Made by a program: the position numbers and the translations under genes. From contig NZ_CALEVF010000381.1 of NCBI RefSeq assembly GCF_937920395.1, positions 1 to 10,832 on the forward strand: DNA of 10,832 bases, read 5' to 3'. The stretch is from an uncultured Clostridium sp. Its GTDB lineage: Bacteria > Bacillota > Clostridia > Clostridiales > Clostridiaceae. Shown here piece by piece: positions 1-7,082 of the stretch (the first letter of the stretch is position 1; each line of letters opens with the position of its first letter). The notes below the pieces were generated by a model. The model had not been told where the DNA came from. It worked only from the letters and a program-made list of their open reading frames with translations, and made no database searches.

Positions 1-604
1 CAACAAATGCTTTTTCAACTCCAAGAACCTTCATTACTAATTTTACACCAATAGCAATCTTATCTGAATGTTCAAGCATCATTCTGTCATCTGCTGTTAA
101 AAAAGGTTCACACTCAGCTGCATTCAAAATAAAAGTATCTATTTTCTTATCTTTTGGTGGAGATAGTTTTACGAATGTTGGGAAAGTAGCTCCTCCCATT
201 CCAACTATACCAGCCTCTTTAATGATACCCTTTATTTCATCAGCATTTAACTTCTCCCAGTCGCGAACAAGAGGGATTCCTTCTATCCATTCATCTTTTC
301 CGTCATTTTCAATTACGATGGAAAGACATTTTCCAAATACAGGATGAGGATACATTGCTATATCTTTAACCATACCAGATATAGATGCATGTACTGGACT
401 TGAAACAAAAGCTGGACTTGTTGCTATAACTTGTCCTTTTTTTACATAATCGCCCTTTGCTACAACTGGTACACAAGGAGCACCGATATGCTGACTCACA
501 GGAATAACAACCTTACTTGGTAAAGTTGCTATTTCTATAGGCTTACTCGCAGTGTAATTTTTAGAACCATTTGGATGTATTCCTCCACGAAAACTTTTTA
601 TCAC
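1..604 (-). CDS. rnfC: Rnf electron transport complex subunit C, N-terminal part (runs off left edge)
   Basis: RnfC is the peripheral, NAD(H)-interacting subunit of the membrane Rnf complex, which couples electron transfer between reduced ferredoxin and NAD to ion transport across the membrane. Only the first 201 codons are present. The translation opens with SFRGGIHP (residues 4-11), typical of RnfC. A barrel-sandwich region follows (about 25-100), and then the nucleotide/flavin-binding type motif GMGGATFP (135-142) and NAAECEP (161-167), as in the related complex I 51-kDa domain. The C-terminal 4Fe-4S cysteine motifs would lie outside the window. The start is a GTG preceded by AGAGGTG at good spacing; no ATG fits better. 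It lies 73 bp downstream of rseC on the same strand, so the two are probably co-transcribed, with the other rnf genes expected beyond the left edge. The family call is firm. Confidence 0.95.
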   Translation of the reverse strand, partial: MIKSFRGGIHPNGSKNYTASKPIEIATLPSKVVIPVSQHIGAPCVPVVAKGDYVKKGQVIATSPAFVSSPVHASISGMVKDIAMYPHPVFGKCLSIVIENDGKDEWIEGIPLVRDWEKLNADEIKGIIKEAGIVGMGGATFPTFVKLSPPKDKKIDTFILNAAECEPFLTADDRMMLEHSDKIAIGVKLVMKVLGVEKAFV

Positions 605-677
605 TTTTCCACACCTCTTTTAAAATATTTAAAATTTGTGAACTATAATAGATATAATTAAATTTAAAGAATTATAT

Positions 678-1097
678 TTAAGATAAATTTTTAGTAATAA
701 CAGGTTGCATTTTATCATTATTATGAGCGTACTTTTCAAAGTGTTTTATGTTAATGATTGATAATATAAATGTTATTATTCCGCCTCCAATTTGAAAACC
801 CCTAACAGAATATCCAAATTTTTTAGCTATTACTTGTCCAATAACAACACCAACTACAACAAGAACAAGGGGAACTATATATACAACAAAAGCTGCCATT
901 AACATATTTGTATCTTTCATTTCAAATGCAATTCTTTGTCCAATTTTAGCTCCAATAGGATTTTTAGCCTCTATTACAACTGAATTATCACCAGGACATG
1001 CACCACAATTTTTACACTCATTATGCCTTCCTACTTTGATCTTCGCAATATTATTTTTAGAAATCTCTATTATAACTCCTTCTTCTTCTTTTATCAC
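678..1097 (-). CDS. rseC: RseC/MucC family membrane protein (SoxR-reducing/Rnf-associated)
   Basis: This is a 139-residue RseC-family protein. It has a soluble N-terminal domain with a cysteine motif C28-x2-C31-x2-C34, then two membrane helices (about 66-88 and 100-118) and a short charged tail. E. coli RseC is linked to sigma-E and SoxR control. In acetogenic clostridia an rseC gene next to the rnf cluster has, as I recall, been reported to promote rnf expression. Its place directly upstream of rnfC agrees with that role. The start is a GTG with an AAGGAG site 7 bases upstream; the next residues are IKEEEGVI, usual for the family. The cysteines suggest a metal or redox site in the soluble domain, but which ligand cannot be read from sequence. 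A second protein at 8848-9126 matches only the membrane half of this one. Family assignment is strong; the exact job is inferred. Confidence 0.9.
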   Translation of the reverse strand: MIKEEEGVIIEISKNNIAKIKVGRHNECKNCGACPGDNSVVIEAKNPIGAKIGQRIAFEMKDTNMLMAAFVVYIVPLVLVVVGVVIGQVIAKKFGYSVRGFQIGGGIITFILSIINIKHFEKYAHNNDKMQPVITKNLS

Positions 1098-1271
1098 CTT
1101 TAAAGCTCCTTCCTTTACTACAATATTAATTATATTATACTCGCAAGGAACTACTTATATTATACTACATGCTCCCCTTTGATTATAATATCAATTACAT
1201 TATGATGCTACAGTAAAATTCTTGTAACTACTTCCTGTCGAATTATATATAAAATTCAACTTCCATATCTC

Positions 1272-1300
1272 AAGATAGTTTTAATTAGAACAAAAGTCAA
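1272..1300 (-). promoter_or_regulatory. Candidate sigma-A promoter of rseC-rnf
   Basis: On the minus strand TTGACT (1300-1295) is followed after 17 bases by TATCTT (1277-1272). The -35 matches the consensus at 5 of 6 positions and the -10 at 4 of 6. Transcription would start near 1265, giving rseC a leader of roughly 165 nt. A second TATAAT-like box lies nearer the gene, around 1136-1141, but lacks a -35. It is the best-matching box pair I found by eye upstream of rseC, but such pairs are common in AT-rich DNA. Confidence 0.45.
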
Positions 1301-1322
1301 CAATAATTAATTTTTTAACAAA

Positions 1323-1364
1323 TGTTAGTGTAACAATATATCTGTCATGTATATAACAATATAT
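1323..1364. repeat. Inverted repeat and direct repeats upstream of the rseC promoter
   Basis: A 13-bp inverted repeat TGTTA-GTG-TAACA lies at 1323-1335. The 11-mer TAACAATATAT occurs at 1331-1341 and again at 1354-1364, so the repeats are 23 bp apart, close to two helical turns. They sit just upstream of the predicted -35 of rseC, where an activator or redox-responsive regulator could bind. In DNA this AT-rich some repeats arise by chance, and no regulator can be named. Confidence 0.3.
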
Positions 1365-1565
1365 TTTTAAAATATACACAGTTGCTTCCTTGGTATTTTC
1401 ATCTTTATATAAGATATTGATTTTTGCTAATGTTTGGAGCAATGTTACCTCACATTTTTCTATTTACATCTTGTAGCCTCAACGGCTTCTGTTATATTTA
1501 CTTTTTTCAGTACTAGAACAGTTCTATACATTAATAACTTTTTTTTTTTTATATTTGTTAAGTTT

Positions 1566-1593
1566 TTGTTAAATAGCGTTAATTTATTAACAA
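1566..1593. repeat. Widely spaced inverted repeat TTGTTAA...TTAACAA
   Basis: The arms TTGTTAA (1566-1572) and TTAACAA (1587-1593) are perfect complements separated by 14 bases. A smaller palindrome, GTTAAT-TT-ATTAAC (1578-1591), overlaps the right arm. The arms match the half-sites of the clostridial redox repressor Rex, but the 14-base gap is far from the short gap of real Rex sites. It is therefore recorded as a repeat only. Confidence 0.25.
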
Positions 1594-1829
1594 CTAGCAA
1601 TTTTCCATATAAAATAATAGGAGGATTTTAATCATAATCTCAAGTAAATACAAGGGTTCAGACATACTAATTTAGAGTTTTTCAGTTTTATATTTTCGAC
1701 TTTAAAATCATCTTATTTGTAATTATAATCCTCAATTCCCACTTATCTTGAAATTTTTTAAATAAAATAAAAACAAAATAAAAATACAATTTCAACTATA
1801 TTTTTTTGTAAATATTTAATTTAATTAGA

Positions 1830-2061
1830 TTATTTCGTACATATCATTTTGTACATAAGTTCTGCTGGATTAAGAATAGGAATTGATATTTTTTATCTTC
1901 TCAAGTTCAAGAGGCGATAGTATTTGACTAATAGATTGTTCTTTGGGGCCTATTGATGCAGGATATCCTAACGCGTTAACTCCTTTTAAAATTAAAAATT
2001 CTACCCCCATTTGGGTATCCACACAAGTGCCTGCAATAACAGCAACTTTCATCTTATTCAT
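1830..2061 (-). pseudogene. Remnant of an Asp/Glu racemase-family gene, middle deleted
   Basis: The first 55 or so residues (MKVAVIAGTCVDTQMGVEFL..., with NALGYP and QILSPLELEKI) look like the N-terminus of clostridial aspartate/glutamate racemase-family proteins, normally about 220-230 residues. The open frame stops after 63 codons, at 1870. In a neighbouring frame, from 1883 to the stop at 1830-1832, the DNA reads IPILNPAELMYKMICTK, which resembles the family's C-terminal end. The central part, including the second catalytic-cysteine region, is absent, so the gene appears to have lost roughly 150 codons plus frame. It has an AGAGG site before its ATG and lies 65 bp after the cyclase gene on the same strand, probably the last cistron of the zwf operon. 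The N-terminal family match is recalled and fairly good; the C-terminal match is short. A translated 63-residue peptide would not be expected to be a racemase. Confidence 0.7.
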
Positions 2062-2126
2062 ATATATTGCCTCTCTTAATTTAATTTAATTACTGTATCA
2101 TCATCAACATAGGTACTTCTTTCATT

Positions 2127-2759
2127 TTAAAGTGCAAATAAGTCTTTTATTAGAACTATTCTAGCAGGGGCACCATCTACACCTTTAATTTTGAGTGGAA
2201 GTGCACACATAAAATATTCGTCTTCTGAAACTTCTTTTAATCTAATACCTTCTATTATAATTATACCTTTATTAAAAAGTGTTTTATGAGTTTCATGACC
2301 CGGTTGATCTCTTTCTATTCCAAAGGAATCTATTGCCACCCCTTCTATTTCTTTTTCTGCCAAGTATTCTGCTCCACTTATTGAAAGATATACGAAATCT
2401 GACTCATACCCCTGTGTAAGTGAATTTTTAGTTTTAAGTAACAAGAATTCAAGGGGCTTAATTTTTTTATCTATAAGATCCTCTTTTGTTATCGCACCTA
2501 CAACTTTAGTTAAATCTATTACTCTACATTTCCTAATTAGTTTAGTTAAATCTATAGAATCAATGGTATCACCCTCATCGTCTACGTGAAATGCTGCATC
2601 AATATGAGTTCCTGTATGCACATTCATATACATACTAGATTCGTTTATTTTATCTTTTGGAATTTTACTTTCAAATTTTATTACCGGTCTTTTTTCTTCT
2701 TTATTCTTATATACTCCCATATTCTTTTCAATTGTCATAGATATATCATATATAATCAT
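2127..2759 (-). CDS. Cyclase family protein (KynB-like metal-dependent hydrolase)
   Basis: This 210-residue protein belongs to the cyclase/kynurenine formamidase family of metal-dependent amidohydrolases. The signature metal-binding motif H48-TGT-H52-I-D54-AAF-H58 is intact, with Ala where proline is usual. Further family features are an AIDSFGIERD segment (142-151), the H155/H158 region, E170 in a GIIIIEG strand, and the C-terminal DGAPARIVLI. Length fits the family (about 200-220). The ATG is preceded by GGAGGG at 7-8 bases and lies 10 bp after the zwf stop, so the two are surely co-transcribed. The substrate is unknown: family members act on N-formylkynurenine, isatin and other amides or lactones, and no tryptophan-catabolism genes are nearby. 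The neighbouring racemase remnant hints at an amino-acid or amide substrate, but this is inference. Confidence 0.88.
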   Translation of the reverse strand: MIIYDISMTIEKNMGVYKNKEEKRPVIKFESKIPKDKINESSMYMNVHTGTHIDAAFHVDDEGDTIDSIDLTKLIRKCRVIDLTKVVGAITKEDLIDKKIKPLEFLLLKTKNSLTQGYESDFVYLSISGAEYLAEKEIEGVAIDSFGIERDQPGHETHKTLFNKGIIIIEGIRLKEVSEDEYFMCALPLKIKGVDGAPARIVLIKDLFAL

Positions 2760-2769
2760 GTTACCCTCC

Positions 2770-4272
2770 TTAAAATTCAGTATTCCACCAATGCCTGCCG
2801 TCCTTTTCGATTAACTCTACTGCTCCTATAGGTCCTGAAGTTCCAGCCGCATAATTAGGATAATTAGTAGAATCATTATCATAACAATTTTCAATACTTT
2901 CAATGAATTTCCAGGAATATTCAAGCTCATCCCATCTTGTAAATAAAGATGAGTTATTTCTAATTGCTTCAAGTAACAATCTCTCATAAGCCTCAGGTGA
3001 ATCATTTAAATACTTACAACTTTGGCAATAATCTAACTCTACCTTTTCCATTTTAAAGTCATTACCAGGCTTTTTAGCATTTATTTGAAAATAAAAACCC
3101 TCCTCAGGTTGGATTTTTAAAACTAAAAGATTATTCCCTATCTGATCAAATTCCTTATAATAATTAATTCCAGCAAGTTTTTTAAACTGTATAACAATTT
3201 CTGTGCTTTTGGTATCCATTCTTTTTCCTGCTCTTATATAAATTGGTACTCCCCCAAAACGGAAATTATCAATATAAGTCTTAAGCGCTATAAATGTATC
3301 TGTCTTTGATTCTTTAGATACCCTTTCTTCTTGTCTATAACCAACTACCATAGCTTCGTTAACAGTTCCCTTACCATATTGTCCTCGGACTATGTTTTCC
3401 TTAACTGACGCCGAAGTAAAAGGTCTTAGCGATCTGAGTACCTTAACTTTTTCATCTCTTATAGATTCCGGATCAAAATCCACTGGAGGTTCCATTGCAA
3501 TCATTGTAAGCATTTGTAATAAATGATTTTGAAGCATATCTTTTAATATACCAGCATTTTCATAATACGCCCCTCTATTTTCTACACCTATTAGTTCATT
3601 AGATGTAATTTGGATATTGTCAATATAATTTGCATTCCATAAAGGTTCAAATAGAGAGTTACCAAATCTAATTGCCAATATATTTTGGATCATTTCCTTT
3701 CCTAAATAATGATCTATTCTAAATATATCTTCTTCTGGTATAAGTTTTGATATATTACTATTTAAGATTCTCGCCGTTTTCAAACTTGACCCAAAAGGCT
3801 TTTCGACCATTACTCTCTGCCATCCTTTTGATTTACAAACCATATTATTATTTTTCAAGTTTCGAATTATACCCTCAAAAAACTCTGGCGCAACTGCTAA
3901 ATAATATAATCTATTTCCTCCAGTCGAATATTCATTCTCCATTGTTTCCAAAAATAAATCTAAATCTTCATATCCTTGATTATTTGAAGTAAAATCAAAA
4001 TTTTTATAGAAAATTCTCTCAGAAAAATTATTCCATAATTTATCATTTAAAATAAACCTAGAAAATTCCTTTACATATTCATACATTTCATTCCTATATT
4101 GTTCACTTGTTTTTTCTCGTCTACCTATAGACACAATTATAAAATTCTCAGATAATTTACCCTCATGTATTAAGCTAAAAATAGCAGGAATAAGTTTTCT
4201 TTTTGTCAAATCACCAGTTCCACCAAAAATTACAAACATATTAGAAAGCTCTTTATTCATATTTTTCTCCAT
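2770..4272 (-). CDS. zwf: Glucose-6-phosphate 1-dehydrogenase
   Basis: This enzyme oxidises glucose 6-phosphate to 6-phosphogluconolactone and forms NADPH, the first step of the oxidative pentose phosphate pathway in the cytosol. The 500-residue translation has full family length. It has the nucleotide-binding motif GGTGDLTKRKL (17-27) in an N-terminal Rossmann fold, EKPFG (157-161), and the substrate-binding/catalytic signature RIDHYLGKE (185-193) with its histidine. The large C-terminal domain is complete, with YIRAGKRM and a WDELEYSWKFIE segment. Two in-frame ATGs compete: 4272, behind GGGTGA, and 4260, behind GGAG with 6-base spacing. The second would give MNKELSNMFVIFGGTG. It heads a probable operon with the cyclase gene and racemase remnant, with a promoter about 130 bp upstream. 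No 6-phosphogluconolactonase or 6-phosphogluconate dehydrogenase gene is in the window. Confidence 0.96.
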   Translation of the reverse strand: MEKNMNKELSNMFVIFGGTGDLTKRKLIPAIFSLIHEGKLSENFIIVSIGRREKTSEQYRNEMYEYVKEFSRFILNDKLWNNFSERIFYKNFDFTSNNQGYEDLDLFLETMENEYSTGGNRLYYLAVAPEFFEGIIRNLKNNNMVCKSKGWQRVMVEKPFGSSLKTARILNSNISKLIPEEDIFRIDHYLGKEMIQNILAIRFGNSLFEPLWNANYIDNIQITSNELIGVENRGAYYENAGILKDMLQNHLLQMLTMIAMEPPVDFDPESIRDEKVKVLRSLRPFTSASVKENIVRGQYGKGTVNEAMVVGYRQEERVSKESKTDTFIALKTYIDNFRFGGVPIYIRAGKRMDTKSTEIVIQFKKLAGINYYKEFDQIGNNLLVLKIQPEEGFYFQINAKKPGNDFKMEKVELDYCQSCKYLNDSPEAYERLLLEAIRNNSSLFTRWDELEYSWKFIESIENCYDNDSTNYPNYAAGTSGPIGAVELIEKDGRHWWNTEF

Positions 4273-4399
4273 TTACAGTTCACCCTACTCCTATTTTTTT
4301 TATAAAGTCTAGAAATATTCACCTTTTTAATTAATATGCCACAAACTAACATCACACATAACAATATACCTGTAAGTACTTTATTAGAAATTAATGTAC

Positions 4400-4427
4400 A
4401 TTATACCCTTTTTATTATAATTTACAA
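4400..4427 (-). promoter_or_regulatory. Candidate sigma-A promoter of zwf
   Basis: On the minus strand TTGTAA (4427-4422) and a perfect TATAAT (4405-4400) are separated by 16 bases. The start would be near 4393, giving a leader of about 120-130 nt before zwf. It lies just downstream of the candidate terminator of the preceding gene, which is the expected order. Confidence 0.55.
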
Positions 4428-4436
4428 TACACATAA

Positions 4437-4471
4437 AAAAACAGCTTGTAAAAAAATCACAAATTGTTTTT
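4437..4471 (-). terminator. Candidate AT-rich terminator after the PBP gene
   Basis: The arms 4437-4449 and 4459-4471 pair over 13 positions, with one mismatch and one wobble on the minus strand and a 9-base loop. They lie 22 bp past the PBP stop. The last bases of the transcript stem run into a T-rich stretch (TGTTTTTT). The stem is almost all A-T, so termination would be weak. Confidence 0.4.
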
Positions 4472-4492
4472 AATAGAAGTTTCATTACATTA

Positions 4493-6289
4493 TTATTTTT
4501 TTGCACTACTCATTTTATCAGGAACTATATTCATTATTGGAAATAACTCTGTAAATAGTTTTTTAGCTGCTGGTACTGCTGTTTGAGCAGCATAATAGTT
4601 GCTTGAGTTTGGCTCTTCTATTGTAACTACTAAACTCACTTTTGGATTACTTGCAGGTGCCATTCCAGCAAATGATGACACATATTTACCTGTATTATAC
4701 CCTCCACTTGTAATATTAACCTCATTTGCAGTTCCAGTCTTACCTGCTATATGATAACCATCCATATACGTTCCGACTGCGGTTCCTTCTTTAACTACTC
4801 TTTCCAAATATGTTCTTAACTGAGCTGCTTTTTCTTTACTCATTATAGTTCTCTCATTTAAATTACTAAACTGCTTGTCTATAACCTTTTTCCCATTTTC
4901 CATATAAAATATATCTTTCATAACATGAGGTCTTATCCATGTGCCTCCATTAGCCACTGCGTTAAAAGCTGCAATGTATTGTATCTGGGTAACTGCAACA
5001 CCTTGTCCATATGACATCGTAGCGAGATCAATTGGTGTTATATTACTTAAGTCTTTTACAAGCCCTGTACCTTCACCTGGCATGTCAATATCCGTTTTCT
5101 GTCCAAATCCAGCAAGTTGTATAAATTTGTAAAAGTTTTGTTTTCCTATCATCTGACCTAATTTAACAAACCCAACATTATCAGAATTCTTAATTATATC
5201 CGAGAAGTTTTCAATCCCATAATTTTCTTTATTATCGCTATATAATAATTTATTTCCAATCTTAATGCTACCATTACTTATAAATCTATCTTTATCAGTT
5301 ACAGCATTATTTTTAAGTGCTGCAGCTGCTGTCATAACCTTGAAAATCGATCCTGGTTCAAATGCATTGCTAATAGCCCTATTCTTCCATATCTCCTGTA
5401 TTTCTTTGCTTGTCTTTCCTCCTGCATACGGTTCATTTAAATTATAATCCGGTGCATTAGCCATTGCCATAATCTCGCCATTTTGTGGGTTCATGATTGT
5501 TATACTTACAGATTTTGCACTATTTTTAGCTAATGTTTCCTTTGCAACGTTCTGTACTACCTCTTGAATTCGTTCATTAATAGTTAATGTTAAATTCTTT
5601 CCGTCTACTGGCTGAACTGTCACTGATTCCGTATAAGGTAATTCATTACTGTCTCTATCCGTTTCAACCACCTTAACCCCAGGGACCCCTGCTAATTCAT
5701 TATTATAACTTAGTTCAACTCCATTGACTCCATTTCCATCTAAATTGGTATGCCCCATTACATGTGATAGAAAGTTATCATTTGGATATATCCGCTCTAC
5801 ATCTTTTGAAATTATTATTCCACTATATCTTAAAGTCTTAATTTTATCCACGATTTTCTGCTCTACCTTTCTTTTAAGTGATACAAATTGTAGTGGATTA
5901 CCTTTGCTATCTTTATCATCTAATATCTTCTTAACTTTGCTCTTATCTATGTTTAGTATTTTCGACAATTGAAGATCTGCTTCTTCCTCTGGTATTTTTT
6001 TGTCTACTAAATATTTTTTTAATACATTCAAATCAACATCTAATCTATAAATATTCATACTTATTGCCAGTTTTTGACCATTTCTATCTAGAATTGCCCC
6101 CCTTATAGGAGGTACCGCTATATTTTTTGTCTGCTGCTCTAATGCCAACGATTTATACTTTGACCCATTAACAACCATTAAATAAATCATTCTACCAACA
6201 AGAGCACTAAATACTAAAGAAAATAATAAAGCTACAATTAAGATTCTTTTACCTCGCACCTTTTTTCCTTTCAATCTACTCACCACCAT
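4493..6289 (-). CDS. Class B penicillin-binding protein (peptidoglycan transpeptidase, FtsI/SpoVD-like)
   Basis: This protein cross-links peptidoglycan outside the membrane. It has a basic N-terminus, one membrane helix (about 14-40), a PBP dimerisation domain opening with PPIRGAILDRNG (60-71), and a transpeptidase domain. All three catalytic motifs are present: S314-IFK317 with the nucleophile serine, S369-DN371, and K517-TGT520. The 598 residues end soon after the transpeptidase domain. There is no PASTA domain, unlike typical SpoVD, so division versus sporulation use cannot be decided. The ATG at 6289 has no visible ribosome-binding site. A GTG at 6259 (residue 11) follows AAGGA at 6 bases, and a TTG at residue 6 follows GGTGAG, so translation may begin a few codons later. 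Either still leaves the membrane anchor. It looks monocistronic, with a hairpin upstream and a candidate terminator after it. Confidence 0.93.
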   Translation of the reverse strand: MVVSRLKGKKVRGKRILIVALLFSLVFSALVGRMIYLMVVNGSKYKSLALEQQTKNIAVPPIRGAILDRNGQKLAISMNIYRLDVDLNVLKKYLVDKKIPEEEADLQLSKILNIDKSKVKKILDDKDSKGNPLQFVSLKRKVEQKIVDKIKTLRYSGIIISKDVERIYPNDNFLSHVMGHTNLDGNGVNGVELSYNNELAGVPGVKVVETDRDSNELPYTESVTVQPVDGKNLTLTINERIQEVVQNVAKETLAKNSAKSVSITIMNPQNGEIMAMANAPDYNLNEPYAGGKTSKEIQEIWKNRAISNAFEPGSIFKVMTAAAALKNNAVTDKDRFISNGSIKIGNKLLYSDNKENYGIENFSDIIKNSDNVGFVKLGQMIGKQNFYKFIQLAGFGQKTDIDMPGEGTGLVKDLSNITPIDLATMSYGQGVAVTQIQYIAAFNAVANGGTWIRPHVMKDIFYMENGKKVIDKQFSNLNERTIMSKEKAAQLRTYLERVVKEGTAVGTYMDGYHIAGKTGTANEVNITSGGYNTGKYVSSFAGMAPASNPKVSLVVTIEEPNSSNYYAAQTAVPAAKKLFTELFPIMNIVPDKMSSAKK

Positions 6290-6424
6290 ATTTTATATTT
6301 AGATTAAAACTATATCTCTTAATATAAAGAAATAGTCTTATTAATTGTATCATAAACTACCCAACTAGTTGCTTATACTAGTTTTTTTACTTAGATTCAT
6401 TTTTGTAGATTAATTCGTAATTAT

Positions 6425-6443
6425 TTGTTAATTTAATTAACAA
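6425..6443. promoter_or_regulatory. Rex-like palindrome upstream of the PBP gene
   Basis: TTGTTAA-TTTAA-TTAACAA is a 19-bp inverted repeat with arms extending to 8 bp (TTGTTAAT/ATTAACAA). The clostridial NADH-sensing repressor Rex binds TTGTTAA-N4-TTAACAA as I recall it. This site has perfect half-sites but one extra base in the gap. It sits about 135 bp upstream of the PBP ATG and just beyond the preceding terminator. Chance or another regulator remains possible. Confidence 0.35.
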
Positions 6444-6461
6444 TCAAATTGACCGTAAAAA

Positions 6462-6519
6462 CATATTAACTAAGGTGAAACATTAAAAAATATTTTAATG
6501 TTTCACCTTAGTTAATATG
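6462..6519 (-). terminator. Terminator hairpin with 27-bp perfect stem
   Basis: Positions 6462-6488 pair perfectly with 6493-6519, leaving a 4-base loop. It begins 4 bp after the stop codon of the 152-residue hypothetical gene. On the minus strand the stem is followed at once by TTTTTA, so it should act as a rho-independent terminator for that gene. The stem core contains CTAAGGTGAAACATT. Twenty-seven perfect pairs is longer than most terminators need. Confidence 0.85.
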
Positions 6520-6523
6520 GCTC

Positions 6524-6982
6524 CTATAGATTAATTACTCCTTTTAACACTGGTTTATTTTCATTAATTGGGTTAAACTCTATTACATCTGGTATTTTCC
6601 AGTTTTTTATTCCTTTGTTAAACTTCTGTGGTAATAAATAATGAGCTACTCTATGTTCTTTTTTTCGATTATCTCTTATCGCCTCTTCAAACATAGTTTT
6701 TACTTCGTTCATGTGAGTGTTATTTATCTTAATCTGTTTAAAATCAAGATCACTTATAATTTGCAAAAATCTATCTACTTCACTTTGAAAAACTTTAGCG
6801 AAGAAAGCATTTTGCTTATCTCCATCACAAATTAAGACAGGATTAAGTTGACTTTCATTAATAATAGCTTTCAGTTTAAATACGTTTTTTTTACTCCTCC
6901 CTATAAAATAACCATAATTAATATAATTAGGATCATTGCTTTCTGGAAAAATCACATTATATAACAATTGTTCTTCATTCAT
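6524..6982 (-). CDS. Hypothetical protein, 152 residues
   Basis: I do not recognise this protein. It is soluble by appearance, with no signal peptide, membrane helix or cysteine-metal motif and only a single cysteine (LICDGD). It is rich in Asn, Lys and Ile, with a charged stretch EEAIRDNRKKEHR in the middle and a proline-containing tail. The predicted start is the ATG at 6982, because GGTGAGG sits 7 bases upstream; the frame also opens at a GTG at 6994, but that codon is part of the ribosome-binding site. It has its own extended -10 promoter (7083-7091) and its own strong terminator, so it looks like a real single-gene unit. It lies between a damaged oxidoreductase gene and a PBP gene; neither suggests a function. 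Confidence 0.75.
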   Translation of the reverse strand: MNEEQLLYNVIFPESNDPNYINYGYFIGRSKKNVFKLKAIINESQLNPVLICDGDKQNAFFAKVFQSEVDRFLQIISDLDFKQIKINNTHMNEVKTMFEEAIRDNRKKEHRVAHYLLPQKFNKGIKNWKIPDVIEFNPINENKPVLKGVINL

Positions 6983-7082
6983 TTTAATCCTCACCTTTCT
7001 AATATATTATTAGATAAATAAAACTAAAATTTATAAAACTGCTTTTATAAAATGCCTATTCAAAAATGTATTTGATACTGTT

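Larger units (their letters stand above)
1098..1829. other. 732-bp gene-free region upstream of rseC
   Basis: No convincing coding sequence was found on either strand. A plus-strand frame of 65 codons (1434-1631) starts with TTG, has no ribosome-binding site, spans a T-run and resembles no family I know. Other contents are the candidate rseC promoter, the repeats at 1323-1364, a widely spaced inverted repeat TTGTTAA...TTAACAA at 1566-1593, and a perfect AGGAGGA at 1619-1625 on the plus strand that is not followed by any ATG, GTG or TTG at a usable distance. The left part includes the rseC leader. I recognise no known riboswitch or structured RNA. Much of the right part may be decayed DNA next to the racemase remnant. 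Confidence 0.5.

Noticed and set aside
1178..1193. TTGAT-TATAAT-ATCAA inverted repeat in the rseC leader, considered as a Rex-type operator
   Set aside because: Arms are only 5 bp and do not match TTGTTAA; in AT-rich DNA this is expected by chance.
1434..1631. Plus-strand frame of 65 codons, hydrophobic
   Set aside because: TTG start without a ribosome-binding site, runs through a T-tract, low-complexity Phe-rich translation, no recognisable family.
6344..6349. TACAAT within GATACAAT upstream of the PBP gene, considered as a sporulation sigma-E promoter
   Set aside because: The -10-like element resembles CATACAAT, but no matching -35 element is present at the required spacing.
6369..6391. 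Plus-strand AACTAG...CTAGTT stem followed by a T-run, considered as a terminator
   Set aside because: No plus-strand gene lies upstream, the stem is only 6 bp, and on the minus strand no T-run follows.
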